DNA of 15,848 nt from positions 1 through 15,848 of the forward strand of contig DASPLH010000122.1 of the NCBI GenBank assembly GCA_035627675.1, in the 5' to 3' direction. Position 1 is the first letter of the stretch; each line of letters begins with the position of its first letter. Below, one piece after another: positions 1 to 6,622 of the stretch. Both the position numbers and the translations under genes were made by a program. The stretch is from DASPLH01 sp035627675. Lineage in GTDB: Bacteria > Acidobacteriota > Terriglobia > Terriglobales > Acidobacteriaceae. The notes beneath the pieces were generated by a model. It did no database searches. It was not told the DNA's origin and saw nothing but the letters and a program-made list of their open reading frames with translations.

Positions 1-2115
1 CGCCAGCGACATGATCGTCCGCACGATCTCGCGGCTTTCGCCGTCGCTGTCGAGGGCTTTTACGAAGCTGCGATCGATCTTGAGAGTGTCGATCGGGAAA
101 CGGCGCAGATAGCTCAGCGAAGAATAGCCCGTGCCGAAATCGTCGATGCTGATGCGCACGCCGAGCGCGCGGAGCTGGTTGAGCACCGAGATGACGCGTT
201 CGATGTCGCCCATCGTCGCGCTCTCGGTGATTTCCAGCCGCAGCGACTGCGGCGAAAGGCCTGTCTCGGCCAACACGCGCCTGACGTTTTCGACCACATC
301 TGGCTGGCCGAACTCCTTGGCCGAAAGGTTCACGCTCACGCTGTTCAGCGAGGCCTGCGGCAGCGCCAGTTGCAGTTCGCGGAACTTGCGGCACGCTTCG
401 CGCAACACCCACTTGCCGATGGGCACGATCAGTCCGGTGTCCTCGGCAACGGAGATGAACTCCGCCGGGGATACGTAACCGCGCTCGGGATGCTTCCAGC
501 GGATCAGCGCCTCTGCCCCGACGATCCGGCTGTCTTCCAGGAGGACGATAGGCTGGAAGAAGACCTCGAACTCCTGCCGCTCATAGGCGCGGCGGAGATC
601 CGTCTCGAGCTTCAGGCGGTTGACGGCGCCCACGTACATCGTGGCGTCGAACACCTCGATGCGCGAACCGCCGGCGCCCTTCGCCCTGTACATCGCGAGA
701 TCGGAACTGCGCAGCACGTCGTCGGCCGAGACATACGTCGGAGCACTGAGCGCGATGCCGATGCTGGCGGTCGTGAACAGTTCAACGCCATTGACCGTGA
801 ACGCCGTTTGCAGACGCGCGAGGATGCGCTCGGCGACGCGAATCGCGTCCGAGGCGTCCCGCAGCTCCTCGAGGAGAACGGTGAACTCATCGCCCCCGAG
901 ACGAGCGAGCGTATCGTCACCGGCCGGACAGCGCTCGGCTACGGTCTGGCGGATGCAGTTCAGCAGCCGGTCGGAGACTTCGCAGATCAGACGGTCTCCG
1001 GCTGTGTGACCGAGACTGTCGTTGACTACCTTGAATCGATCCAGATCAATAAATAGCACGCCAAACTTGTAGTCCGGGTCGCGGCGCACGCGGTTCACTG
1101 CGCGCTGCAAGCGGTCCGTGAATAGCGCCCGGTTGGGAAGTCCCGTGAGCGGATCGTGGAATGCGTCGTGCGTGAGTTTCTGCTCGACGAGCTTGCGCTC
1201 CGAGATGTCGCGCGCATTCACCACGATTCCGGAGAGCTGGTCGAATTCGCGGCGCGCGTTCACTTCGAGCCAGCGCCAGGAGCCGTCCGAATGACGGAAA
1301 CGCGCTTCCAGCGTGATCACCTGCTCGCTGCCGGCGGCGAGCGACTGAAGAACGCCCCTGAGGCGATCAGCGTCTTCTTCGTGCGCGAGCGCGATCAGGT
1401 CTCTGACGGCGGGGTCGTCCTTGTCGTATCCCAGCACTCCGCGGATCGAGTTGCTGATGTAGTTGAGGGTTCCCTCGGCGTCGCTGATGACGATCAGGTC
1501 GGACGATCCTTCGGTCAACGCCCGGAAACGCTGCTCGCTGACCTCAAGCACGCGCTGCTCGGCCTCGGCCAGTTCGGACATGCGCCTCGCCTTTCCAAAG
1601 CGCCATAGGATGCCGGCCAGCGCCACGATGAACGCCAGCAGGCCTAGGGTCGCTTCGAGATCGGCGCGCAGGATGGCCGATTGTGCGGCCTCGTCGTACG
1701 CGGAACTGGTCTGTCGCAGGGAACGAACGATGTGTTCGCGAAGCCTGAGGCGGTCGGCAGCGCTGCTCTTCGGGTTCGAAGGGTCGCTGATCAGGACGTA
1801 CTCGTGGAGGTCGTCGCCGAGAATCTGGAGGCGGATATCGCTGGAGGAACTCTGGAGCCCGGCCGAGGCCTGCTTCAGCGACATGCGGGCATGCGCCGTT
1901 TCGTCCACGCCGTCGACGGTCCTTCTGCCGGCCGCCGGAGTATCGAGCGCGGCAAGTTCATGAACCGTGCCCTCCACTCTCGCCAGCAGGATTTGCGTCT
2001 GACGATATTCGTCCGCCTGCTTGCGGAACTGTGCGATAGCAATCGCCGACGCGGTCGCGGCCACGACGGTCAGAAGGAGCATTGCCCAGTTTTTCCAAGA
2101 AATCTTGCTCGTCAC
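1..2115 (-). CDS. Membrane-bound PAS-GGDEF-EAL cyclic-di-GMP signalling protein, 3' end cut by window edge
   Basis: The frame is open for 705 codons from a GTG at 2115 to base 1, so the C-terminus lies outside the window. I chose the GTG because a GGGGGGAGG ribosome binding site sits 5 nt before it; an ATG 11 codons later would cut into the first TM segment. Order: TM1 (about residues 11-27), a mostly helical periplasmic segment (28-150), TM2 (152-171), PAS (about 197-310), GGDEF domain with intact GGDEF at 407-411, and EAL domain with EAL at 535-537, a downstream NLS, LEITES, DDFGTGYSS (658-666) and LKID. The metal and catalytic residues of a c-di-GMP phosphodiesterase are present as far as the sequence goes. 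The inhibitory RxxD site, expected 5 residues before GGDEF, reads AGDD and looks lost. By family, such proteins make and/or degrade c-di-GMP at the inner membrane. Which activity dominates here cannot be read from sequence. Confidence 0.95.
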   Translation of the reverse strand, partial: MTSKISWKNWAMLLLTVVAATASAIAIAQFRKQADEYRQTQILLARVEGTVHELAALDTPAAGRRTVDGVDETAHARMSLKQASAGLQSSSSDIRLQILGDDLHEYVLISDPSNPKSSAADRLRLREHIVRSLRQTSSAYDEAAQSAILRADLEATLGLLAFIVALAGILWRFGKARRMSELAEAEQRVLEVSEQRFRALTEGSSDLIVISDAEGTLNYISNSIRGVLGYDKDDPAVRDLIALAHEEDADRLRGVLQSLAAGSEQVITLEARFRHSDGSWRWLEVNARREFDQLSGIVVNARDISERKLVEQKLTHDAFHDPLTGLPNRALFTDRLQRAVNRVRRDPDYKFGVLFIDLDRFKVVNDSLGHTAGDRLICEVSDRLLNCIRQTVAERCPAGDDTLARLGGDEFTVLLEELRDASDAIRVAERILARLQTAFTVNGVELFTTASIGIALSAPTYVSADDVLRSSDLAMYRAKGAGGSRIEVFDATMYVGAVNRLKLETDLRRAYERQEFEVFFQPIVLLEDSRIVGAEALIRWKHPERGYVSPAEFISVAEDTGLIVPIGKWVLREACRKFRELQLALPQASLNSVSVNLSAKEFGQPDVVENVRRVLAETGLSPQSLRLEITESATMGDIERVISVLNQLRALGVRISIDDFGTGYSSLSYLRRFPIDTLKIDRSFVKALDSDGESREIVRTIMSLA

Positions 2116-2185
2116 GCGAGCCTCCCCCCAGAGCTGCGACCCCCAGCACTGCGTTGACTAGGACAGTACGTAATAAGAAGGAGGG

Positions 2186-2207
2186 TGAAAACGGTACTTT
2201 CGTACCG
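2186..2207 (-). terminator. Intrinsic terminator of tRNA-Arg
   Basis: A 6-bp stem CGGTAC/GTACCG with a 4-nt loop (2192-2207) is followed on the minus strand by TTTT (2191-2188). It lies about 32 nt beyond the tRNA-Arg 3' end. It would separate the tRNA transcript from the c-di-GMP gene, which then needs its own promoter in the roughly 70 bp before its GTG. Confidence 0.65.
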
Positions 2208-2238
2208 GGACTGACCTTCGTAACATGGGAGGAAGGGA

Positions 2239-2314
2239 TGGAGGCCCTGGGCAGAGTCGAACTGCCGACCAACGGTTTAGGAAACCGCTGCTCTATCCAC
2301 TGAGCTACAGGGCC
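2239..2314 (-). tRNA. tRNA-Arg, anticodon CCU
   Basis: The minus strand folds as a full cloverleaf. The acceptor is GGCCCTG/CAGGGCC, the D stem is GCTC/GAGC, and the anticodon stem GCGGT/ACCGT encloses loop TTCCTAA, giving anticodon CCT, which reads AGG. The T stem is GGCAG/CTGCC with loop TTCGACT. The discriminator is T and the CCA end is encoded (2241-2239). The tRNA proper is 73 nt, or 76 with CCA. No integrase or att-like repeat is visible beside it. Confidence 0.97.
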
Positions 2315-2391
2315 GTGCCGCGGAACACGCAGTCAGTTTACAACAATCCCGCGTCGAGGCCGCAGTGGAGTTCAGGGCGCGAAATCCCGTC

Positions 2392-2410
2392 GGGCGGCAT
2401 CAATCCGCCC
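2392..2410 (-). terminator. Weak terminator-like hairpin after the PAS gene
   Basis: A 6-bp GC stem GGGCGG/CCGCCC with a 7-nt loop lies 21 nt beyond the stop codon of the stand-alone PAS gene. There is no T-run after it on the minus strand, only a short ATTTC several bases later. Intrinsic termination is therefore uncertain. Confidence 0.25.
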
Positions 2411-2430
2411 CTGGGGACGACGTGTAAAGC

Positions 2431-2817
2431 TCAGAGGCTCACAAGCTCGGGCGTGGGAGAGGCAGCGGACTGCTTCCGCAATGACTCGGCGGTGCCGATG
2501 CCGAAGTGAACGTAAACGTCGGGCACGTTGTTCAAAGGCATCCAGTACCCCAGCACTTTGCTCCCATCCGCCATCACTTCTTCCGAGCACATCGTTTGCG
2601 CCGCGCGCAGGGCGGCGTTCCCTTTGCATTGCCGGCAGTGCTCATCCGGCTTGTTCGTGGGATTCAAGGAGTAGCACTTGATCCCCGTAGTGATGCCAAG
2701 CGACCTCGACAGATCGTTGACCGCCAGAACCGTGCGGTTCTTATGAATGAGCATCACGGGTTCGGGGAATGGACCCCACATCAATTGAAAAGCATCGAGT
2801 ACAGATTGGTTGATCAT
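2431..2817 (-). CDS. Stand-alone PAS-like sensor protein with four cysteines
   Basis: This is a 128-residue soluble protein with no signal peptide or TM segment. The segment from about residue 10 to 110 reads like a single PAS fold: the N-terminal part FPEPVMLIHKNRTVLAVN resembles the start of PAS domains, and C48-Y followed by HC61-x2-C64 resembles the KCYE...PCxxC element found in many PAS domains. A fourth cysteine is at 77. No kinase, GGDEF or HTH output domain is attached, so it would act on a partner. It is the last gene of a leftward series behind the ECF sigma factor, 92 nt after the 51-residue gene, so co-transcription is possible but not shown. AGGAG lies 12 nt before ATG, a long spacing, but an in-frame TAG directly upstream rules out an earlier start. 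Ligand (metal, heme, Fe-S or redox disulfide) unknown. Confidence 0.8.
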   Translation of the reverse strand: MINQSVLDAFQLMWGPFPEPVMLIHKNRTVLAVNDLSRSLGITTGIKCYSLNPTNKPDEHCRQCKGNAALRAAQTMCSEEVMADGSKVLGYWMPLNNVPDVYVHFGIGTAESLRKQSAASPTPELVSL

Positions 2818-2909
2818 GGAAGAGAGCTACTCCTGTAAGGAATGCGAACTGATTCTGTTTCTGTTTCTGAGACGTGTAGAACGCTTGTTTACTGCAACGT
2901 ATCTGGAAA

Positions 2910-3065
2910 TTATCGAGGCAGAAATTCTGCGCAGACCAACAGCCTGTTGATCGCGGCTGGACCGATGACGAAGATCACGAAACCGGATATCACGGCCAGA
3001 ACAACACCACGTGTCAATGGGCGCAGCGGAGACGTAACGTACTCGTGGGTCTTTGTTCCCATCAT
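2910..3065 (-). CDS. Small single-TM protein, 51 residues, overlapping the upstream gene
   Basis: This is a 52-codon frame ending in TAA. Its ATG overlaps the stop of the preceding 121-residue gene in an ATGA arrangement (bases 3065-3062), typical of translational coupling, and a second in-frame ATG follows at 3062. GGAG lies 6 nt before the first ATG. The product has a short polar N-terminus, a hydrophobic helix at about residues 21-38 (VVLAVISGFVIFVIGP) and a short tail with one Cys. I do not recognise a family. Its position inside the sigma-factor operon suggests a membrane accessory of that system; this is inference. The overlap, ribosome binding site and clean TM segment make it more likely real than chance. 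Confidence 0.7.
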   Translation of the reverse strand: MMGTKTHEYVTSPLRPLTRGVVLAVISGFVIFVIGPAAINRLLVCAEFLPR

Positions 3066-3427
3066 ATTCCGCTCCGGTCCGCCTGGGGGTTGTTGCTGAA
3101 CTCACGAAACGAATGCTGGCCGACTTCCCTCCACCATTCGTCATATTGGCGCCACGCCTGGCCGTGCGGGCGTCGCGTGTGGCCGTGTCTGCCGTGGCCC
3201 AGCCCTCCGACCAGCACGCGGGTCAGGACCAGCAGGGATACGCTCTGCCAATAAGTGATCTCGCGCGCGGGCAACACTTTGGGCATGACCCCGTTCCAGA
3301 GCCACATCACCACGGCACCGAAGATCAGTGCGAGAGAGCCAGCCAGCAGCAGGCCGAAGACGGCATGCGTGACGATGAGATAGGCGCGACTATGGGTCGA
3401 GTTCGACGGCTGATGATAAAAGGTCAT
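3062..3427 (-). CDS. Two-TM membrane protein with His-rich segment, partner gene of the ECF sigma factor
   Basis: This protein has 121 residues. The N-terminus is polar, TM1 spans about 17-43 and ends in MWLWNGVMP, TM2 spans about 57-76, and a charged cytoplasmic or periplasmic tail follows. The tail has histidines at 78, 81, 83 and 88 and a YDEWW element at 95-99. The pattern 'WN..MP...I.YWQ....L.L.R.L.GG' resembles small membrane proteins I associate with ECF sigma genes in Acidobacteria and Bacteroidetes; I cannot name a Pfam entry with certainty. GGAG lies 6 nt before the ATG. The gene starts 12 nt after the sigma stop codon and overlaps the next gene by 4 nt, so the three genes form one operon. 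It may hold the sigma factor at the membrane or sense an envelope or metal signal, but it has no classic zinc anti-sigma motif. Confidence 0.85.
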   Translation of the reverse strand: MTFYHQPSNSTHSRAYLIVTHAVFGLLLAGSLALIFGAVVMWLWNGVMPKVLPAREITYWQSVSLLVLTRVLVGGLGHGRHGHTRRPHGQAWRQYDEWWREVGQHSFREFSNNPQADRSGI

Positions 3428-3439
3428 AGCAAACTCCAG

Positions 3440-3973
3440 TTACTGACTTCTGTATGCCGAGAGCAATTTGCGTAACGTTGCGGTCGCCCGGCTTTTACGC
3501 GACAGCAATGTGCCTATGGGTTCCTCCCACTCGTCGGCGAGGTCCCGGAAGCTGCGGCCGTCGATTTCGGTAGCGATCCATACGGCGCGTTCCTTCGGGT
3601 TGAGTTCTCCGAGGGCTCGCCCCAACTGCTCACGAAGCTCGCTGTGCAGCGCCGCGGACTCCGGACCCCGCCCCGACGATGCAAGTTCCATCGCGGCCCC
3701 GCCCTCGTCGTTGGGAGCATCCAACGGAACCATGGCGACGGACTGCCGGCGGAGGTCTGTTACGCGGTTCGCAAGCGATCGATAGATATAGGCGGTCAGA
3801 TTTTCGACTTCTTCGATCACGTCGGCCCGACGCAACAGGTTGTAAGCGACATCGGAGACGATGTCCTCGGCTTCGGCCGTCGAACCGCCGAACAGTTGCC
3901 TCTCCACAAACCGGAGAAAGCGCGCCGCCTCAGTTGCGAAGACCTCACCGATTCGTGCTCTGCCCTGTTCCAT
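3440..3973 (-). CDS. ECF-type RNA polymerase sigma factor
   Basis: This 177-residue protein is the usual size for an extracytoplasmic-function sigma factor. Region 2 spans about residues 10-77, with AEDIVSDVAYNLL and the DNA-contacting helix TAYIYRSLANRVTDLRR. A variable linker covers 78-110, and region 4 spans about 112-172, with LGELNPKERAVWIATEIDG and the HTH recognition part DLADEWEEPIGTLLSRKSRA. It would direct RNA polymerase to alternative promoters. The ATG at 3973 is the only start that fits, because no in-frame ATG, GTG or TTG lies just upstream. It lacks a well-spaced ribosome binding site: the nearest GGAG is 18 nt away and sits before an out-of-frame ATG at 3989. Genes for two small membrane proteins and a PAS protein follow. 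No conventional anti-sigma factor is adjacent, so control may be through those partners or transcriptional. Confidence 0.93.
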   Translation of the reverse strand: MEQGRARIGEVFATEAARFLRFVERQLFGGSTAEAEDIVSDVAYNLLRRADVIEEVENLTAYIYRSLANRVTDLRRQSVAMVPLDAPNDEGGAAMELASSGRGPESAALHSELREQLGRALGELNPKERAVWIATEIDGRSFRDLADEWEEPIGTLLSRKSRATATLRKLLSAYRSQ

Positions 3974-4085
3974 CGAGTGCGTCGAGCATGGCTCCTGACA
4001 TTGAGACGCAGGGCGCTCGACGTTATTGCGTATAGATGACAGTTATTTGCAGCGGGAGCGGATGGCCTGAGCGGCCAGCGGTTGC

Positions 4086-4101
4086 GCACGAGGCCTCGTG
4101 C
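4086..4101. promoter_or_regulatory. Perfect 16-bp palindrome upstream of the sigma operon
   Basis: GCACGAGGCCTCGTGC is a perfect palindrome with no loop, which fits a dimeric regulator site better than an RNA hairpin. It lies 113 bp before the sigma start codon and 69 bp beyond the stop of the 55-residue gene, so it could control the sigma operon. The binding protein is unknown, and chance occurrence in GC-rich DNA is possible. Confidence 0.4.
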
Positions 4102-4169
4102 TTAGGCCACGCATCAGAGGATTACAGCTCAAGGCGAACCGCTTACGTGGGGAGGCGTAGCCGAACGCC

Positions 4170-4337
4170 CTACTTCGGGGCCGTCATCATGTAAACCAGG
4201 AAGAACCCAAGCGCGGTCATCCCGGCCATGATCCCGACGAACAGCGCGAAAACGATAGCCGCGACGGACTTTTCCTTTTCAGGCGGAGGCGGGGTGAAAC
4301 CGATCGTCACGCTCATCGCGCGGAGGAATGCGACCAT
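4170..4337 (-). CDS. Small single-TM protein, 55 residues
   Basis: This is a 56-codon frame ending in TAG. From the ATG at 4337 it encodes a short hydrophobic start, a proline run followed by a charged KEK turn (PPPPEKEKS, about residues 16-24), then a strong TM helix (about 25-50, AAIVFALFVGIMAGMTALGF) and a PK end. Alternative in-frame ATGs are at 4346 and 4316. I prefer 4337 because AGGA lies 9 nt before it, but the predicted promoter would give a very short leader. The charge and hydrophobicity pattern is that of a genuine membrane miniprotein. I recognise no family. It is divergent from uvrB and lies 196 nt upstream of the sigma gene on the same strand, so it is probably a separate unit. 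Confidence 0.6.
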   Translation of the reverse strand: MVAFLRAMSVTIGFTPPPPEKEKSVAAIVFALFVGIMAGMTALGFFLVYMMTAPK

Positions 4338-4352
4338 GAAACCCATTCCTGC

Positions 4353-4381
4353 ATGCTAGAGCATGATGTGTCGCTCCTCAA
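4353..4381 (-). promoter_or_regulatory. Sigma-70-like promoter for the 55-residue gene
   Basis: On the minus strand TTGAGG (4381-4376), a 17-nt spacer and TAGCAT (4358-4353) match -35 and -10 boxes at 4/6 each. Transcription would begin around 4346, giving an almost leaderless mRNA for the small membrane protein. Confidence 0.4.
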
Positions 4382-4435
4382 CCACGGCTTCCCCCAGGCG
4401 CGCCGGGGCGTCCCGGAACGGACCTCGTCACCGTC

Positions 4436-4441
4436 TATAAT
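4436..4441 (+). promoter_or_regulatory. uvrB: uvrB -10 box
   Basis: A perfect TATAAT lies 75 nt before the uvrB start at 4517. No good -35 hexamer lies 16-18 nt upstream, so an activator or a different spacing may be used. I found no SOS box of the E. coli or Bacillus LexA type in the region. Confidence 0.5.
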
Positions 4442-4516
4442 GAAGAGATTCCCACCCCCCGGTATTCCATTCTGTGAGACGTGCGGTCGTTATTCGAGTG
4501 GTGGGCCGAAGCCCCT

Positions 4517-6505
4517 ATGGAACTGAAGGTACACAGCGCGTACAAGCCGCAGGGCGATCAGGCGGCAGCCATTCAACAGCTCTCGCGCGGCGTTTCGGAA
4601 GGCGAGAAGCACCAGGTGCTGCTGGGCGTTACCGGCTCCGGCAAAACCTTCTCCATGGCCAAGATCATCGAGCAGGTCAACCGTCCCGCTCTGATCCTCG
4701 CCCACAACAAGACGCTTGCCGCGCAGCTTTATCACGAGTTCAAGAACTTCTTCCCCAACAACGCGGTCGAATACTTCGTCTCCTACTACGACTACTACCA
4801 GCCGGAGGCTTACATTCCGGCATCGGACGTTTACATCGAGAAGGAAGCCACGATCAACGACGAGTTGGACAAGCTTCGCCTCTCGGCCACGAAGTCGCTG
4901 TTCGAGCGGCGCGACTGCATCATCGTCGCATCCGTCAGTTGCATCTACGGCCTCGGCTCGCCCGAGGCGTACTACGGCATGTTGCTCTTCCTCGAGAAGG
5001 GCCAGAAGATCAAGCGCAAGGACATCCTCGGCAAGCTTGTCGAGATCCTCTACGAGCGCACCGACGGCGAGTTCCGCCGCGGCACGTTCCGCGTTCGCGG
5101 AGACGTCATCGAGATCTACCCTACTTACGACGACAATGCCTACCGGATCGAGCTCTTCGGGGATGAGATCGAGTCCCTGTCGCAGATCGACCCGCTCTTC
5201 GGGACCGTGAAACAGAAGTACACGCGCCTGCCCATCTATCCGAAGACCCATTACGTCATGAAGCCGGAGACGAAGACGACCGCGGTGCAGTCGATCCTCC
5301 AGGAGCTCGCGTGGTGGGAAAAGGAGTTGGAGAACCAGGGCCGCATCGTGGAGGCGCAACGCATACACCAGCGCACGCGCTTCGATCTCGAGATGATCAA
5401 GGAGATGGGCTACTGTCACGGCATCGAGAACTATTCGCGTCACTTCACCGGACGCCTGCCCGGCGAACCGCCTCCGACGCTGCTGGACTACGTGCCGCGA
5501 GACTACCTGCTCTTCATCGACGAGTCGCACCAGACCGTGCCCCAGATTCATGGCATGTGGCACGGCGACCGCTCGCGCAAGGAAAACCTGATCAATTTCG
5601 GCTTCCGGCTGCCGAGCGCGCTCGACAACCGTCCGCTCACGTTCGAGGAGTTCGAGAACCGCGTCAACCAGGCCGTGTACGTCTCGGCGACTCCAGGCCC
5701 TTACGAACTGACGCGCTCGGCCGGAGTGGTCGTGGAGCAGATTATCCGGCCGACAGGCCTGATCGATCCCGAGGTCGAGGTGCGGCCGGTCAAAGGACAG
5801 ATCGACGATCTGCTGCATGAGATTCGCGCGCGCGCCTCCAAGGGCCAGCGCGTGCTCGTCACGACGCTCACCAAGCGCATGGCCGAGGACCTTGCCGAGT
5901 ATTACAGCGAGGTCGGCGTCCGCTGCCGCTACATGCATTCGGAGATCGAGACGCTGGAGCGCATCAAGATCCTCCGCGACCTCCGAAAGGGCGAGTTCGA
6001 CGTATTGATCGGCATCAATCTGCTTCGCGAGGGCCTCGATCTTCCGGAAGTCTCGCTGGTCGCGATTCTCGACGCCGACAAGGAAGGGTTCCTGCGCTCG
6101 GCTGGGTCACTGATCCAGACCGTAGGGCGCGCCGCCCGCAATATCGAGGGGCGTGCCATCCTCTACGCGGACCGCATGACGGACTCGATGCGCAAGGCGA
6201 TGGGCGAAACCGACCGCCGTCGCGCCATCCAGCAGGCCTATAACGAGGAGCACGGAATCACTCCGCAATCGATCGTTCGGCCGGTGGATATGTCGCTGGC
6301 CCGGATTATCGACGCCGACTATGCGGAGCTGGCGACTTCCAACGACGGCATCCCGGACTTCCAGTCGCAGGCCGAACTCGACGCCTACATAGCCAAGCTG
6401 GAAGGCGATATGCGCGAAGCTGCGAAGCGTTTCGAGTTCGAGGCCGCAGCCAAGCTGCGCGACACCATTCGCGAGCTCCGCACAAAGGAGTTCCTGTTCA
6501 CCTGA
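4517..6505 (+). CDS. uvrB: UvrABC excinuclease subunit B
   Basis: UvrB receives damaged DNA from UvrA, verifies the lesion with its helicase fold and recruits UvrC for nucleotide excision repair in the cytoplasm. The protein has 662 residues, normal for the family, and matches E. coli UvrB from remembered sequence along its whole length. Visible elements are Walker A GVTGSGKT (37-44), the beta-hairpin region YFVSYYDYYQPEAY (86-99) that clamps DNA, the Walker B-type DESH (335-338), YVSATPGPYEL, helicase motifs TTLTKRMAEDL, GINLLREGLDLPEVSLVAI and QTVGRAARN, and a C-terminal UVR motif (about 628-655) for UvrC contact. I chose the ATG at 4517 because MELKVHSAYKPQGDQ aligns with the family N-terminus; an in-frame GTG at 4481 would add 12 residues. 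The ribosome binding site is poor for either start. No other uvr gene is adjacent. Confidence 0.98.
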   Translation: MELKVHSAYKPQGDQAAAIQQLSRGVSEGEKHQVLLGVTGSGKTFSMAKIIEQVNRPALILAHNKTLAAQLYHEFKNFFPNNAVEYFVSYYDYYQPEAYIPASDVYIEKEATINDELDKLRLSATKSLFERRDCIIVASVSCIYGLGSPEAYYGMLLFLEKGQKIKRKDILGKLVEILYERTDGEFRRGTFRVRGDVIEIYPTYDDNAYRIELFGDEIESLSQIDPLFGTVKQKYTRLPIYPKTHYVMKPETKTTAVQSILQELAWWEKELENQGRIVEAQRIHQRTRFDLEMIKEMGYCHGIENYSRHFTGRLPGEPPPTLLDYVPRDYLLFIDESHQTVPQIHGMWHGDRSRKENLINFGFRLPSALDNRPLTFEEFENRVNQAVYVSATPGPYELTRSAGVVVEQIIRPTGLIDPEVEVRPVKGQIDDLLHEIRARASKGQRVLVTTLTKRMAEDLAEYYSEVGVRCRYMHSEIETLERIKILRDLRKGEFDVLIGINLLREGLDLPEVSLVAILDADKEGFLRSAGSLIQTVGRAARNIEGRAILYADRMTDSMRKAMGETDRRRAIQQAYNEEHGITPQSIVRPVDMSLARIIDADYAELATSNDGIPDFQSQAELDAYIAKLEGDMREAAKRFEFEAAAKLRDTIRELRTKEFLFT

Positions 6506-6525
6506 AGCGCGGAAGGCCGTCGCGA

Positions 6526-6548
6526 GGCCGGGCGCTGTGGCCCCGGCC
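6526..6548 (+). terminator. GC-rich hairpin after uvrB
   Basis: A 7-bp stem GGCCGGG/CCCGGCC with a 9-nt loop begins 20 nt past the uvrB stop codon. There is no T-run, so this is at best a weak or factor-dependent terminator. A TTGACG (6562-6567) follows and could be a -35 box for thiD, but the -10 is unconvincing. Confidence 0.3.
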
Positions 6549-6622
6549 GGCGCGCAGGTCCTTGACGGTTGGCGAGCCGCACGGGACTTCTCCGCTGCAC
6601 GGCTTTGCCGTACTCTTCTCCT

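Noticed and set aside
370..1056. Long plus-strand frame over the left edge (228 codons)
   Set aside because: It is a shadow of the minus-strand PAS-GGDEF-EAL gene, whose motifs are unmistakable; the plus frame has no recognisable domain.
2239..2314. tRNA-Arg or the right-end tRNA-Phe as an island integration site
   Set aside because: No integrase, direct repeat of a tRNA 3' end or mobile gene is visible in the window. The A/T-richer end after tRNA-Phe is too short to judge.
3974..4060. ECF-type promoter TGTCAT...CGTC before the sigma gene
   Set aside because: The spacing is about 13 nt rather than the 16 nt or so known for the TGTCACA/CGTC class, and the -35 is imperfect.
4040..4130. Possible tRNA-Ser/Leu-like fold (GGCCTGAGCGGCC segment)
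   Set aside because: There is no T-loop (TTCRANY) and no matching acceptor stem; the fold fails after the D-arm-like part.
4490..5938. 482-codon minus-strand frame inside uvrB
   Set aside because: It is antisense to uvrB, with composition typical of a GC-rich shadow frame. The plus strand carries every UvrB motif.
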